In this document: positions 9,329 through 19,262 of the stretch, in pieces | Layout: each line of letters starts with the position of its first letter | Numbering within the stretch: position 1 is the first letter of the stretch | From: Oligoflexus sp. | Lineage (GTDB): Bacteria; Bdellovibrionota_B; Oligoflexia; Oligoflexales; Oligoflexaceae | Reading direction: 5' to 3' | Length of the DNA stretch: 64,000 bases | NCBI GenBank assembly: GCA_014378195.1 | Contig: JACMOC010000043.1 | Span: forward strand, 62,001-126,000 | Position numbers and translations under genes: made by a program | The notes under the pieces: generated by a model | Databases searched by the model: none | Seen by the model: the letters and a program-made list of their open reading frames with translations, nothing else | Told to the model about the DNA's origin: nothing

Positions 9329-12300
9329 TTGAACGATTTGGTAAATTTTTTCGATAAGCCGACAGATCCATTGAGTTTCAGTGCGATCAAGATTTCTCTC
9401 GCTTCTCCTGAAAAGATCCGTAGTTGGTCCTACGGCGAAGTGAAGAAACCAGAGACTATCAACTACAGAACGTTCAAGCCTGAGCGCGACGGACTCTTCT
9501 GTGCGAAAATCTTTGGCCCAGTTCGCGACTTCGAGTGTATCTGCGGTAAATATAAACGCATGAAGCACCGTGGTATCGTCTGTGACAAGTGCGGCGTGGA
9601 AGTAATCCACTCTAAAGTTCGACGTGAACGCTTAGGTCACATCAACTTGGCGACTCCTGTTGCCCACATCTGGTTCCTCAAATCTTTGCCTTCCCGTATC
9701 GGCGCGATCCTTGATATCGCTTTGAAGGATGTTGAACGCATTCTTTACAGTGAATCCTATGTCGTTCTCGATGTCGGTAACGAAGACGTGACCAAGCTCC
9801 GCCTTGGCCAGGTAATTGGCGAAGACGAGTACGAGCAATTGCTCCAGGAACACGGTAACGGCGCATTCCAGGTCGGTGTTGGTGCGGAAGCTATCCAAGA
9901 ACTCCTCGCAGCTCTTCGTATCGAAGATCTCGGCGATGACTTGCGTAAAGCTTTGCTCGAAGCCAGCTCTGAAGCTGCTCGTAAAAAACTACAAAAACGC
10001 CTGAAGGTTGTTGAAGCCTTCAGAAATAACGATTCGAAGCCAGAATGGATGATGCTTAGCGTTATTCCGGTTCTGCCTCCCGATCTTCGCCCATTGGTGC
10101 CGTTGGACGGTGGACGCTTCGCGACTTCAGATCTTAACGATCTCTATCGCCGCGTCATCAACCGTAACAACCGCCTCTTGCGTTTGATCGAGTTGAACGC
10201 TCCCGAGATCATCATCCGTAACGAAAAACGCATGCTTCAGGAAGCTGTCGATGCGCTCTTCGACAACGGTCGTCGCGGTAAAGTGTTTACCGGTCCCAAC
10301 AAACGCGCTCTGCGCTCTTTGTCGGACATGCTCAAAGGTAAACAAGGTCGTTTCCGTCAGAACTTGCTCGGTAAACGTGTCGACTACTCGGGTCGTTCGG
10401 TTATCGTTGTCGGTCCTACATTGAAACTGCACCAATGCGGTCTTCCTAAAAAGATGGCGATCGAGCTCTTCAAGCCGTTTATCTATAACAAGCTCGAAGA
10501 ACACGGTATCGTTTCGACGATCAAATCAGCGAAAAAACTCGTTGAAAAAGAGCGTCCAGAAGTTTGGGATATCTTGGAAGAAGTGACCAAGGAACACCCT
10601 ATTCTTCTGAACCGTGCTCCTACCCTTCACCGTCTCGGTATTCAGGCTTTCGAACCTGTTCTTATCGAAGGTAAGGCTATCCAGCTGCATCCACTCGTAT
10701 GTTTCGCCTTTAACGCGGACTTCGACGGTGACCAGATGGCTGTTCACGTTCCTCTCTCTGTTGAATCGCAGATGGAAGCACGGGTTCTCATGATGTCGAC
10801 TAACAACATCCTGAGCCCTGCGTCTGGTTCTCCGGTTATAGTACCTACCCAGGATATCGTCCTTGGTATCTACTACATGACCAAAGAGAACATCAGCGCC
10901 ACCGGTGCTGGTAAGACTTTCGGTTCGATCGAAGAAGTCCGTGTTGCTTACGACCACAACGAAGTAAGCCTCCAGGCTCCGGTAAACGTTCGTGTGAACG
11001 GCAAGCGTTACGAAACCACTGTTGGTCGCGTACTGCTTTCTGAAGTTCTCCCGGATGAATTGCCTTTCGACGTCATCAACCGTCGTCTCGGTAAAAAAGA
11101 GCTCGCTGCTCTTGTCGACCAGACGTTCCGTATTGCTGGCCCGAAAAAGACCGTTCTTCTCGCGGATAGTCTCCGTGCGATGGGCTACCGTTACTCAACG
11201 AAAGCGGGTCTCTCGATCGCTATCGGTGACATGGTTGTTCCAGAAGGCAAACGTCGTCTCCTCGACGAAGCCTACGAAGAAGTTAAGCGTATAAAAGAGC
11301 AGTACTCTGAAGGTCTTTTGACCGAAGGGGAACGCTACAATAAAGTTATCGATATTTGGGCGAAAGTAACTGAGAACATTGCGGAAGAGATGTTTAAAAA
11401 CATCGCGAAGCAAACCAAGAAAGACCATAAAGGCATCGATCGCGAAGTCGATTCATCGAATTCGATCTTCATGATGGCTGACTCTGGTGCTCGTGGTTCG
11501 GCTCAGCAGATTCGTCAGCTTGCTGGTATGCGAGGCCTCATGGCCAAGCCGTCTGGTGAGATTATCGAAACTCCGATTACGGCGAACTTCCGCGAAGGTC
11601 TCACCGTTTTGGAATACTTTACCTCTACCCACGGTGCTCGTAAGGGCCTCGCGGATACTGCGCTCAAAACAGCGAGTTCGGGTTATTTGACTCGTCGTCT
11701 TGTTGACGTTGCGCAGGATTGCGTTATCCATGAGCTCGATTGCGGAACAGGTCAAGGTATATCCATGATCCCACTTCGTGATGGTTCCGAGATCAAACAA
11801 TCGATCGGTGATCGTATTCTTGGTCGTGTGATCCTTGACGGCATCACGCACCCGGGTACTCAAGATGTCATCGCGGACCCAGGTTCGCTTGTTGATGAAT
11901 ATATCGCCAAAAAGACAGATGAAGCCGGTATCGAACTCGTTCGTATCCGTTCCGTTCTGACTTGCCAGGCGAAAAGCGGTATCTGTGCGAAGTGTTACGG
12001 ACGCGACTTGGCTACCGGCCACTTGATTAACGCGGGCGAAGCGATCGGTGTTATTGCGGCTCAGTCAATCGGTGAACCTGGTACTCAGCTCACCATGCGT
12101 ACCTTCCACTTTGGTGGTACCGTTTCGCACAAAGTTGAGAAAAATACGCGCGATACCGGGTTCTCCGGTACCGTGAAATTCGAACGCCTTATCGTGGTTA
12201 CAAACCGCGAAGGCAAACGAATTGTTCTGAGCCGAAACGGTGAGATCAAAATCACCGATAAAGATTCAGGCGCTGTTCGTGAAGTTTATCCAGTTACTTA

Positions 12301-13459
12301 CGGTTCAACCCTTCTTGTCAAAGACAATCAGGATATTGAAGCGGGTATGGCTCTCATGGAATGGGATCCCTTTGCGAACCCAATTCTTGCGGAAGTCGGC
12401 GGCCGGATCAAATATCACGATTTGCGTGAGGGTCAATCGGTCGAAGAACGAACGGATGAGGCTACTTTTCTTGTTCGTAAAGTGGTTATCGAGACCCGTG
12501 GAACAGATCTTAAACCAGCTATCGAAATTCATGATGCCGCTACCGGCCGTCTGGTTTCGATCGATGGTAAACGTGAAGCTCGTTACAACTTACCCGTAGG
12601 TACGACGATCTTCATCGATGATGGCGCTGAGGTTATGCCCGGTGACGTTATCTCCAAGATTCCTCGTGAAACGGCGAAAACCAAGGACATCACCGGTGGT
12701 CTTCCCCGCGTTGCCGAGCTTTTCGAAGCTCGTAAACCGAAAGATTACGCGATCATGTCTGACCGTGACGGTACTGTTAGCTTCGGCGCCGACTCGAAAG
12801 GCAAGCGTAAGCTGGTCGTTCAAGGTGATGACGGAGTCACTCAAGACTTTACGGTTCCTAAAGGTCGACACATTATCGTTACTGAGGGTGACTACATCCG
12901 TAAAGGCCAGACTCTGGTCGACGGATCGCCATCACCTCACGATATCTTGCGTATCTTGGGTCACATCGCCTTGGCTAAGTACTTGGTTGATGAAATTCAG
13001 GACGTATATCGTCTCCAAGGTGTTAAAATTAACGATAAGCACATCGAATGTATCGTTCGTCAGATGTGCCGAAAAGTTAAAGTTCTCAGTCCAGGCGACT
13101 CGAAATACCTGCCAACTGAACAAGTTGAACGGACAGACTTCGAAGTCACCAACGCTAAAATCCGCGCTGAAGGCGGTCAAGAAGCCCTCGCTGAAGCAGT
13201 CCTTCTCGGTATTACTAAGGCATCCTTGTCGACAGACAGCTTTATCTCAGCTGCCTCGTTCCAAGAGACGACCAAGGTTCTTACTGAAGCAGCGATCAAC
13301 AGCAAGGTCGACCATCTTCGCGGCTTGAAAGAGAACGTCATCATGGGTCGCCTGGTCCCTGCTGGTTCTGGTTCTAACCAGTACCGCCGCATGGAATCAC
13401 GCGTTCGCGGAACTCAAGAGGAGTCCGCCAAAGTGAGCGCAATGGAAGCTAACAGCTAA
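9329..13459 (+). CDS. rpoC: DNA-directed RNA polymerase subunit beta'
   Basis: RpoC carries the catalytic magnesium site. I chose the TTG at 9329 because GGAGG lies eight bases upstream and the protein then begins (M)[10 protein letters not shown], like the family N-terminus MKDLL. A GTG at 9308 extends the frame by seven residues but lacks a ribosome-binding site. This gives 1376 residues. The N-terminal zinc site ([20 protein letters not shown]), the metal-binding [12 protein letters not shown] and the bridge-helix/trigger-loop region are present, as is the second zinc cluster ([13 protein letters not shown]). A strong terminator follows. Confidence 0.98.
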   Translation: MNDLVNFFDKPTDPLSFSAIKISLASPEKIRSWSYGEVKKPETINYRTFKPERDGLFCAKIFGPVRDFECICGKYKRMKHRGIVCDKCGVEVIHSKVRRERLGHINLATPVAHIWFLKSLPSRIGAILDIALKDVERILYSESYVVLDVGNEDVTKLRLGQVIGEDEYEQLLQEHGNGAFQVGVGAEAIQELLAALRIEDLGDDLRKALLEASSEAARKKLQKRLKVVEAFRNNDSKPEWMMLSVIPVLPPDLRPLVPLDGGRFATSDLNDLYRRVINRNNRLLRLIELNAPEIIIRNEKRMLQEAVDALFDNGRRGKVFTGPNKRALRSLSDMLKGKQGRFRQNLLGKRVDYSGRSVIVVGPTLKLHQCGLPKKMAIELFKPFIYNKLEEHGIVSTIKSAKKLVEKERPEVWDILEEVTKEHPILLNRAPTLHRLGIQAFEPVLIEGKAIQLHPLVCFAFNADFDGDQMAVHVPLSVESQMEARVLMMSTNNILSPASGSPVIVPTQDIVLGIYYMTKENISATGAGKTFGSIEEVRVAYDHNEVSLQAPVNVRVNGKRYETTVGRVLLSEVLPDELPFDVINRRLGKKELAALVDQTFRIAGPKKTVLLADSLRAMGYRYSTKAGLSIAIGDMVVPEGKRRLLDEAYEEVKRIKEQYSEGLLTEGERYNKVIDIWAKVTENIAEEMFKNIAKQTKKDHKGIDREVDSSNSIFMMADSGARGSAQQIRQLAGMRGLMAKPSGEIIETPITANFREGLTVLEYFTSTHGARKGLADTALKTASSGYLTRRLVDVAQDCVIHELDCGTGQGISMIPLRDGSEIKQSIGDRILGRVILDGITHPGTQDVIADPGSLVDEYIAKKTDEAGIELVRIRSVLTCQAKSGICAKCYGRDLATGHLINAGEAIGVIAAQSIGEPGTQLTMRTFHFGGTVSHKVEKNTRDTGFSGTVKFERLIVVTNREGKRIVLSRNGEIKITDKDSGAVREVYPVTYGSTLLVKDNQDIEAGMALMEWDPFANPILAEVGGRIKYHDLREGQSVEERTDEATFLVRKVVIETRGTDLKPAIEIHDAATGRLVSIDGKREARYNLPVGTTIFIDDGAEVMPGDVISKIPRETAKTKDITGGLPRVAELFEARKPKDYAIMSDRDGTVSFGADSKGKRKLVVQGDDGVTQDFTVPKGRHIIVTEGDYIRKGQTLVDGSPSPHDILRILGHIALAKYLVDEIQDVYRLQGVKINDKHIECIVRQMCRKVKVLSPGDSKYLPTEQVERTDFEVTNAKIRAEGGQEALAEAVLLGITKASLSTDSFISAASFQETTKVLTEAAINSKVDHLRGLKENVIMGRLVPAGSGSNQYRRMESRVRGTQEESAKVSAMEANS

Positions 13460-13484
13460 ACCATTTTTTTTGAAGCAAGTTCGA

Positions 13485-13523
13485 GGGGAATCCCGGCGTG
13501 AGCTTGGGTTCCCCTTTACTTTA
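13485..13523 (+). terminator. Intrinsic terminator after rpoBC
   Basis: GGGGAATCCC pairs with GGGTTCCCC (one bulged T) around an 11-base loop, followed by TTTACTTT. It lies 26 bases after the rpoC stop codon and ends the rpoBC unit. Confidence 0.75.
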
Positions 13524-13539
13524 AGAGACTACTATTGGC

Positions 13540-13568
13540 TTGCAATCTTGCGGCCGTCTTGTTACTGA
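13540..13568 (+). promoter_or_regulatory. Candidate promoter for rpsL-rpsG-fusA
   Basis: TTGCAA (13540-13545) precedes TACTGA (13563-13568) by 17 bases. The -10 is poor by E. coli standards, but the same arrangement, TTGCAATCT-N14-TACT, recurs upstream of rpsO (45396-45424, minus), which strengthens the case. It would leave a leader of about 145 bases before rpsL. Confidence 0.45.
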
Positions 13569-13720
13569 TACATGCCTCGCGTTAGGTAATTACGTTCGAA
13601 CTAAAACGTGTCCAGAGGACCAGCGAGAAACTATCAGGGACGTGCTGTAACCTGCCGCCCGCCTCCGAGGATTAGTTTTTTAGTTCAAACGAGCGCATTA
13701 GGATTGAAGGAAAGATCAGC

Positions 13721-14095
13721 ATGCCTACTATCAACCAGATGATTGCTACTGGAAGAAACATTCAGAGAAATCGGACTAAGTCTCCAGCTCTGAAAAGTTC
13801 GCCTCAAAAACGCGGCGTATGTACACGCGTTTATACAACTACACCGAAAAAGCCTAACTCCGCTTTGCGTAAGGTTGCTCGTGTACGTCTAACTAACGGT
13901 ATCGAAGTTACTTCGTACATCGGTGGTGAAGGTCACAACTTGCAAGAGCACAGTGTTGTTCTCGTTCGCGGTGGAAAAGTAAAAGACTTGCCAGGTGTTC
14001 GTTATCACATCGTCCGCGGTTCACTTGACTGCTCCGGTGTAAACGCTCGTCGCCAAGCCCGTTCTAAATACGGCGCAAAAAGACCAAAAAGCTAA
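13721..14095 (+). CDS. rpsL: 30S ribosomal protein S12
   Basis: S12 lies at the decoding centre and influences translational fidelity. The 124-residue product starts [12 protein letters not shown] and contains the highly conserved block [20 protein letters not shown], whose lysine is the classic streptomycin-resistance position, here in the unmutated form. [16 protein letters not shown] follows. It starts a separate str-type unit with rpsG 32 bases downstream. Confidence 0.98.
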   Translation: MPTINQMIATGRNIQRNRTKSPALKSSPQKRGVCTRVYTTTPKKPNSALRKVARVRLTNGIEVTSYIGGEGHNLQEHSVVLVRGGKVKDLPGVRYHIVRGSLDCSGVNARRQARSKYGAKRPKS

Positions 14096-14127
14096 CAACC
14101 TGAACCGCTGATTGATTGGAGTGATTC

Positions 14128-14595
14128 ATGGCTCGTCGCCACGTAGCACAAAAGAGAGAGATTCTTCCTGATCCAGTTTACAAGGAAGAAGTAATTACTA
14201 AGTTCATTAACAGCATGATGATCGACGGCAAAAAAGCTGCTGCCGAGAAAGCATTCTACGGCGCAATGGAAGAAATCAAAGGCCAAGGCCTTGATCCCGT
14301 TGAAACGTTTAAGACTGCTCTCGACAACGCCAAACCTTTGCTCGAAGTTAAGTCGCGCCGCGTTGGTGGTTCAAACTACCAAGTGCCGATCGAAATTCGT
14401 CCAGAGCGTCGTCAAGCTCTTGCACTCCGCTGGTTGATCGAGTTCGCTCGTAAACGTAGCGGTAAATCGATGGTTGAGCGCCTAGCTGGCGAACTCCTCG
14501 ATGCTGCCAACAAACGCGGAGCGACCATCAAACGTCGTGAAGACGTTCACAAGATGGCTGAAGCAAACAAAGCGTTTGCTCACTACCGTTGGTAA
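14128..14595 (+). CDS. rpsG: 30S ribosomal protein S7
   Basis: S7 nucleates assembly of the 30S head and contacts E-site tRNA. It is 155 residues long with typical motifs: [17 protein letters not shown] at the start, then KVITKF-like and [16 protein letters not shown] blocks. The C-terminus is complete ([14 protein letters not shown]). In E. coli S7 represses this operon by binding the rpsL-rpsG spacer, but here that spacer is only 32 bases. A very strong terminator-like structure starts 19 bases after the stop codon, before fusA. Confidence 0.98.
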   Translation: MARRHVAQKREILPDPVYKEEVITKFINSMMIDGKKAAAEKAFYGAMEEIKGQGLDPVETFKTALDNAKPLLEVKSRRVGGSNYQVPIEIRPERRQALALRWLIEFARKRSGKSMVERLAGELLDAANKRGATIKRREDVHKMAEANKAFAHYRW

Positions 14596-14613
14596 TCTAA
14601 AGTTTTTTAGTCT

Positions 14614-14668
14614 AAAACTGTTCGCACCATGTGATCCCCTCGGGGATTTCTGCGAGCAGTTTTTTTTT
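14614..14668 (+). terminator. Strong terminator/attenuator between rpsG and fusA
   Basis: An outer 13-bp stem pairs AAAACTGTTCGCA (14614-14626) with TGCGAGCAGTTTT and encloses an inner hairpin ATCCCC-TC-GGGGAT. Nine or more T residues follow at once. It ends 28 bases before the fusA start, so it should strongly reduce or regulate read-through from rpsG into fusA. Confidence 0.85.
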
Positions 14669-14696
14669 GCCCGAAAACACCACGATCGAGATGCTT

Positions 14697-16775
14697 ATGA
14701 AGACGAGTGATCTTTCCAAACTTCGAAATATCGGCATTATGGCACACATTGATGCCGGTAAAACGACGACCACGGAACGTATACTTTTCTATACGGGCAA
14801 AATTCACAAGATCGGTGAGGTCCATGACGGAACCGCGACGATGGACTGGATGGAGCAGGAACAGGAACGTGGTATCACGATCACGGCTGCTGCCACGACC
14901 TGTACGTGGAAAGACCATCCGATCAACATAATCGATACGCCGGGTCACGTGGACTTCACCGTTGAAGTCGAACGCTCTTTGCGTGTCCTCGACGGTGCCA
15001 TCGCTGTGTTTGATGGTGTTCACGGCGTCGAGCCCCAATCGGAAACGGTCTGGCGACAGGCTGATAAATATAAGGTGCCTCGTCTCGGTTTTATCAACAA
15101 ACTCGATCGAGTCGGCGGCAACTTCGAAGAATCCGTTCAATCGATGCGCGATCGCCTGGCGGCCAACCCTATCCCATTCCAACTTCCAATTGGCCAGGAA
15201 GATGGTTTTGTAGGGGTCATCGACCTCGTTCGTATGAAGGCTTTGGTCTGGGACAGTACGGCACAGGGTCAAGACTTCCGTGAAGAAGAGATTCCTGCAG
15301 AGATGAGCGATGACGCTCAGCTTGCGCGCGAATTTCTGATCGAATCCGTTTCTGAATTCGACGATGCTGTGATGGAAAAATATCTCGAAGGCCAACCGTT
15401 GACTGAAGAGGAAATCAAACGCTCCGCACGGGCCGGGTGTATCGCGATGAAAATCGTTCCGATCTTCTGTGGCTCTGCATTCAAAAACAAAGGCATCCAG
15501 CCATTGCTCGACGGTGTTATCGATTATTTGCCATCGCCGCTCGATATAGCAACTGTCGAAGGTCTTGATGTTGCCGATTCGACTAAAGTGATCGTCCGTC
15601 AACGAAGTGCAGCAGAGCCTTTGGCCATGCTGGCCTTCAAAATTCAGACCGATCCGTTTGTAGGACAAATCACCTACGTTCGTGTTTATTCCGGTGTTCT
15701 GAAAAACGGTGAAACCGTATTGAATCCACGAACAGGCAAACGCGAACGCATTTCCAAAATTCTAAAAATGGAAGCCAACCAACGGAATGAAGTACCCGAA
15801 ATCAGCGCCGGCGATATCGCGGCTGTTTCGGGGCTTAAAATAGTTGCGACTGGCGATACACTCTGTGATGCCAAAGATCCGATGGTTTTGGAATCGCTCA
15901 CTGTTCCTGAAGCTGTTATCTCAATTGCGATCGAACCAAAATCGACTGTCGATGGCGTGAAGATGACAAAGGCTCTAGAACGCTTTGAAGCCGAGGACCC
16001 AACTTTCCATGTTTCAACCAATGCTGAGACTGGACAGACCTTGATCTCTGGTATGGGCGAGCTTCACCTCGAAATCATCGTTGATCGTATGCTCCGCGAA
16101 TTTAAAGTCGGCGCAAATATCGGTAAACCTCAGGTGAACTACCGCGAGGCAATTGCCGGCACAGCGACGATGGAAAAAGAGTTTGAGCGCGAAACAGAGA
16201 AGGTCCATCAATACGCAAAAGTCGCTGTAAAGGTCGAACCGACCAGCGATCAAAGCGGGATCGTATTTGAATCGAAGATCGGCAAAGAGAAGATCACCGA
16301 TGAGTTCCTCCGTGCCGTGAAAGCCGGCTGTGAAGAGGCGATGCAGGTTGGTGTTATCGCTGCTTACGCGATGACGGGGATCAAGGTTACCCTCCTTGAC
16401 GTCACAGTCGACCCAGAACGCTCCGATGCGGCTTCCTTTAAGATCGCGGCGAGTATGGCTACCCGGGAGGCTTTCCGCCTCGCCTCGCCCATCCTCCTCG
16501 AGCCTACGATGAAAGTTGAGGTCCTTGTTCCTGAGGATTTCCTTTCGAACATTATCAAGGACCTCAACAGTCGCCGCGCGCGCGTAAATAACGTGGGTTT
16601 GCGAGGTCATTTGCAGGAAGTTGAGGCTGTCGCCCCGCTCTCGGGTATGTTCGGCTATACAACCGATTTAAGAAGTATTTCGCAGGGCCGCGCGACCTAC
16701 TCCATGACCTTTGCGTCTTATGAGCAGGTGCCGGATATCGTTCTGAAACGTATCTTGGGCGGTGAGCATTTCTAA
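14697..16775 (+). CDS. fusA: Elongation factor G
   Basis: EF-G catalyses GTP-driven translocation on the ribosome. I chose the ATG at 14697 ([19 protein letters not shown]), which gives 692 residues, the family norm. ATG 14691 is an alternative two codons earlier. The longer open frame runs back through the terminator and is unlikely to be translated. The P-loop [13 protein letters not shown], switch [11 protein letters not shown] and NKLD motifs are intact, and the domain IV/V sequences ([29 protein letters not shown]) are standard. No tuf follows; tRNA-Val comes next. Some residues resemble the spd/mitochondrial-type EF-G subgroup, so a second EF-G elsewhere is possible. Confidence 0.96.
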   Translation: MKTSDLSKLRNIGIMAHIDAGKTTTTERILFYTGKIHKIGEVHDGTATMDWMEQEQERGITITAAATTCTWKDHPINIIDTPGHVDFTVEVERSLRVLDGAIAVFDGVHGVEPQSETVWRQADKYKVPRLGFINKLDRVGGNFEESVQSMRDRLAANPIPFQLPIGQEDGFVGVIDLVRMKALVWDSTAQGQDFREEEIPAEMSDDAQLAREFLIESVSEFDDAVMEKYLEGQPLTEEEIKRSARAGCIAMKIVPIFCGSAFKNKGIQPLLDGVIDYLPSPLDIATVEGLDVADSTKVIVRQRSAAEPLAMLAFKIQTDPFVGQITYVRVYSGVLKNGETVLNPRTGKRERISKILKMEANQRNEVPEISAGDIAAVSGLKIVATGDTLCDAKDPMVLESLTVPEAVISIAIEPKSTVDGVKMTKALERFEAEDPTFHVSTNAETGQTLISGMGELHLEIIVDRMLREFKVGANIGKPQVNYREAIAGTATMEKEFERETEKVHQYAKVAVKVEPTSDQSGIVFESKIGKEKITDEFLRAVKAGCEEAMQVGVIAAYAMTGIKVTLLDVTVDPERSDAASFKIAASMATREAFRLASPILLEPTMKVEVLVPEDFLSNIIKDLNSRRARVNNVGLRGHLQEVEAVAPLSGMFGYTTDLRSISQGRATYSMTFASYEQVPDIVLKRILGGEHF

Positions 16776-16802
16776 TTGACAAAGGATTGGTGGGCTTATA
16801 CA
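16776..16802 (+). promoter_or_regulatory. Possible promoter for tRNA-Val
   Basis: TTGACA (16776-16781) immediately follows the fusA stop codon, and TATACA (16797-16802) lies 15 bases further on, ending 13 bases before the tRNA. Both boxes are good but the spacer is short. Confidence 0.4.
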
Positions 16803-16815
16803 ACATCCTCACTTC

Positions 16816-16892
16816 GGGGTCGTAGCTCAGTTGGTTAGAGCGCTACGTTGACATCGTAGAGGTCCCCAGTTCGAGCCTGGGCGACCCCACCA
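16816..16892 (+). tRNA. tRNA-Val (anticodon GAC)
   Basis: The cloverleaf is complete. Acceptor GGGGTCG/CGACCCC, D arm GCTC/GAGC, anticodon stem CTACG/CGTAG with loop TTGACAT (anticodon GAC), T arm CCCAG/CTGGG with TTCGAGC, discriminator A, and a genome-encoded CCA. It marks the border between the core translation genes and the variable stretch to its right. No integrase or duplicated 3' end was seen. Confidence 0.97.
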
Positions 16893-16920
16893 TAATCATC
16901 TTGATGGTTATAGGCAGAAG

Positions 16921-16962
16921 AAAAAATCCTCCACAGAACTTATGTTCCTGGAGGGTTTTTTT
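16921..16962. terminator. Bidirectional intrinsic terminator
   Basis: CCTCCA and TGGAGG form the stem, preceded by AAAAAA and followed by GTTTTTTT, so it works on both strands. It would end tRNA-Val transcription on the plus strand and the lipoprotein transcript arriving from the minus strand. Confidence 0.85.
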
Positions 16963-16983
16963 CGTCTCGAATTTTATTAGCTC

Positions 16984-17088
16984 TTATTTTGCTTTTTTCA
17001 TATCCGCCTGCACCTTGGCCAACTCGTCTTGGGCCGTCTTCAAAGCTGCCTGGGCAGCAGCTTTACGGAACGAGAGTATAAGTGTCGC
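16984..17088 (-). pseudogene. Coding-like C-terminal fragment overlapping a lipoprotein gene end
   Basis: On the minus strand, in a frame different from the adjacent lipoprotein, an open stretch ends AAAQAALKTAQDELAKVQAD-MKKAK-stop. It is Ala/Lys/Glu-rich and coiled-coil-like. The frame is closed by a TAA at 17089-17091 and has no plausible start. It is either the relic tail of another gene or the original tail of the lipoprotein, now out of frame. Confidence 0.3.
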
Positions 17089-17842
17089 TTACGCTGAACT
17101 CGGTCGAGCGAGTCGCCTTAGAATCACCCGTAACGGCTTTGCAGATTGCGACGTGACCAACCTCTGATTTGTTACAGTTATAACTCAGCAAGACTGTCAA
17201 ACCATCGGCTGATTTCTGATAGGATTCAAAAACCAAATCGGTATCAAGGGCGAGGTCGAGGGTCCCTATAAGGCTCGTCGCATCGGGTGCTGTGTAAGTA
17301 CCTGAATAGGTGACGCCGGCAGTCCACGAAATTTTCTCAGCTGCTTTATCGGCTGCTGACATTTTACTGATATCGACAGTCTTAGCTGGTGTAGTGCCCG
17401 TCGTATCTCCATTTGTCGCGATGAGGATATCCACCTGAGCGTCCGACAGTTCGTTTTTACAATCGGGACCACCTCTGAATCTCTCGACGGTCTGCGCTTT
17501 ACCATCCGCTAGAAATACCACTGATTTTTGGTAGCTCATGTTAGGCAAGCTTTTATCAGTAAAGGCAGTACAAGTCGTGTAAGTCAGCGGCTTGCTGATT
17601 GGTGCTACGACCGGCGTGATAACAACAGACGGAGAAGAAACGTCTGTGCTTGGACTAGGCGTGACAGCTGGCGTATTCGGCACGATTGAATTTGCACCTC
17701 CTTCCCCTTGTCTTACTGGAGACGTTGGTTGGGCTGCGCTCGCAGTGCTGATCTTAGGTCGAGGACCCAGTGAACTTGCTTTAACACACGAGACGACGCT
17801 GACCGACGCTAGGGTAATTCCGACTATGATTTGCTTATTCAT
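17063..17842 (-). CDS. Putative secreted lipoprotein, Ser/Pro-rich linker, unknown function
   Basis: I do not recognise a named family. The 259-residue product starts with a signal peptide ending in a lipobox (SVVSC, Cys19). A long Ser/Thr/Pro-rich linker follows (about residues 22-85), then a folded domain beginning near SKPLTYTTCTAF and containing four further cysteines. An AGAGG site lies five bases before the ATG. A shorter, frameshifted gene at 19263-19684 clearly shares its central domain (SYxK, F-x-G-x-P-x-CK and AQ-x-DI-x-IA patterns), so this is the intact member of a local paralogue pair. Probable location is an outer- or inner-membrane anchor facing the periplasm or surface. Confidence 0.75.
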   Translation of the reverse strand: MNKQIIVGITLASVSVVSCVKASSLGPRPKISTASAAQPTSPVRQGEGGANSIVPNTPAVTPSPSTDVSSPSVVITPVVAPISKPLTYTTCTAFTDKSLPNMSYQKSVVFLADGKAQTVERFRGGPDCKNELSDAQVDILIATNGDTTGTTPAKTVDISKMSAADKAAEKISWTAGVTYSGTYTAPDATSLIGTLDLALDTDLVFESYQKSADGLTVLLSYNCNKSEVGHVAICKAVTGDSKATRSTEFSVSDTYTLVP

Positions 17843-17956
17843 GTAAACCTCTTATGAAATCGATGAGCACCCTATCGGCATTCAAAATCGATACATTATG
17901 TATTAAAATATAAAATCTAACCCGTTACCTGTGAACTGATATTAATTCCTTCGGTA

Positions 17957-18961
17957 TTACAGCTCACCTTCAAGCATTTGCATCTCTTCGGGCGTCGGAT
18001 CAGTTCCGATCGCCTTGAGGGTTTCATTATCCCAGTCGTCATCTGTACCGGAGTTCGCCAAAGTATCGATGTTCGAAAGATCCGTTAGGGCCGTTACACC
18101 CTTGGCTTTCGGCGGATAAAGGCCGAATCGGCCTAAAACTGAGGTTATGGAAATCAACCGTTTTGTGGAGGCCGCATTGTATTGCGGCGTGCCTGGCACA
18201 AGATGGATGAGATCGATGTTATTGTAGCCAAAAGCCCACTTTTTAGCTGAATATCGGATGACTAGAAATTCCGATCCAGGAGGAAAAACCACTTCTTTCG
18301 TGTTGGACTCACCTTTTCGGAGCCAAGTAATGTCACGACATTGCGATGAGCGAATTCGGAGGATATTTCCGCCCTTCATCGCATAGGATTTAGCTTCCGA
18401 AAGAACGGGTGTTGAACTCATGAACGCGAGCTCAGTCATTTTTTTGGCTTTTACGGCTTGATCGAGGAAGGTTTTTGCAGCTGGAGTGTTCCATATCCCG
18501 CGGTACGTTATACAGGGTTTTGTCTTGAGTTTGTTGATGCCGGAGGCGATAGTTTTAATGGTGTCGTCGAGCTGGGGCAGGGTCTGAGAGGCTTTGTTCC
18601 TGAGATCATCGTTGATCTGCACGTAAGGCGATCGCGTATAGATCACCATGGCGACCGTTTCTTCCCAGCTCAGTGGTTTTTTCGTTGGGATGGTCTTGTA
18701 GACCGTATCGAGATGTTTTTCTTTCGAAATGTCTTCAAAATGCGAATAGGGGTAAGCCTTCCACTTCGCATCAACTTCCTTTTTCATATTTTCGTATTCT
18801 TTGGTCGTCGCGTCGTCATAACTTGTAAGGTCTAACTGGGCTCCGCTCATCTTAGTCGTCGCTGAGACTTCGCTGTTTTGGTTTTTTTTGCAACTCTGGA
18901 GCATTAAAAATCCGAGTATGCCGACGAATACAAATTTGGTCTTGATGCGCTTGTCATTCAT
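17957..18961 (-). CDS. Lipoprotein with an ADP-ribosyltransferase (R-S-E type) domain
   Basis: The 334-residue product has a signal peptide and lipobox (LMLQSC, Cys24). The rest matches the layout of exotoxin-type mono-ADP-ribosyltransferases: a leading YTRSPYVQINDDLRN block (108-122), the NAD-binding arginine in ITYRGIW (Arg154), the Ser-Thr motif FMSSTP (180-185), and the catalytic-Glu strand TKEVVFPPGSEFLV (Glu223). Arginine-specific enzymes carry Glu or Gln two residues before the catalytic Glu; here it is Thr221, so the target residue may differ or activity may be weak. These enzymes move ADP-ribose from NAD+ onto proteins or other targets. A GGGGA site precedes the ATG. No immunity or partner gene is obvious. 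Membrane anchoring of such a domain is unusual. The fold assignment is an inference from motifs. Confidence 0.8.
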   Translation of the reverse strand: MNDKRIKTKFVFVGILGFLMLQSCKKNQNSEVSATTKMSGAQLDLTSYDDATTKEYENMKKEVDAKWKAYPYSHFEDISKEKHLDTVYKTIPTKKPLSWEETVAMVIYTRSPYVQINDDLRNKASQTLPQLDDTIKTIASGINKLKTKPCITYRGIWNTPAAKTFLDQAVKAKKMTELAFMSSTPVLSEAKSYAMKGGNILRIRSSQCRDITWLRKGESNTKEVVFPPGSEFLVIRYSAKKWAFGYNNIDLIHLVPGTPQYNAASTKRLISITSVLGRFGLYPPKAKGVTALTDLSNIDTLANSGTDDDWDNETLKAIGTDPTPEEMQMLEGEL

Positions 18962-19262
18962 CGATATGTCCCCAAAAAAGAAGGCCTCGAGTTTATAATC
19001 GGTTTAAATTCTATTCACCTTAGAGGATTTCTATAAAGTAATGTTTTAGGCAGATTTCCAAGCTGAGCGGGAAAGATGAAAAACCTCCGTTGAATCCAGT
19101 TCAAAGAGGCTTTTTAAAGATGAATTGTGCTCGATCAGTTTAAAGTCAGCGAAACGTGTTGCCGCTGTAGTTCCCATTATAATCTTCCTGCCTGGTATAA
19201 CTCCTATGTCATGGCACGCACGCTCCCGTGAGATATTGAGGGTTTACCGTCAAATCAATTGT
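18962..19262. other. Non-coding gap upstream of the ADP-ribosyltransferase gene
   Basis: No intact gene is seen. The minus strand has TATAAA near 18995, a possible -10 for the ADP-ribosyltransferase gene without a clear -35. Part of the stretch (about 19100-19262) may be decayed 3' sequence of the frameshifted paralogue next to it, but I could not align it convincingly. Confidence 0.3.

Noticed and set aside
14631..14696. Upstream extension of fusA
   Set aside because: It would translate the terminator stem and loop. The family N-terminus and usual length begin at 14697.
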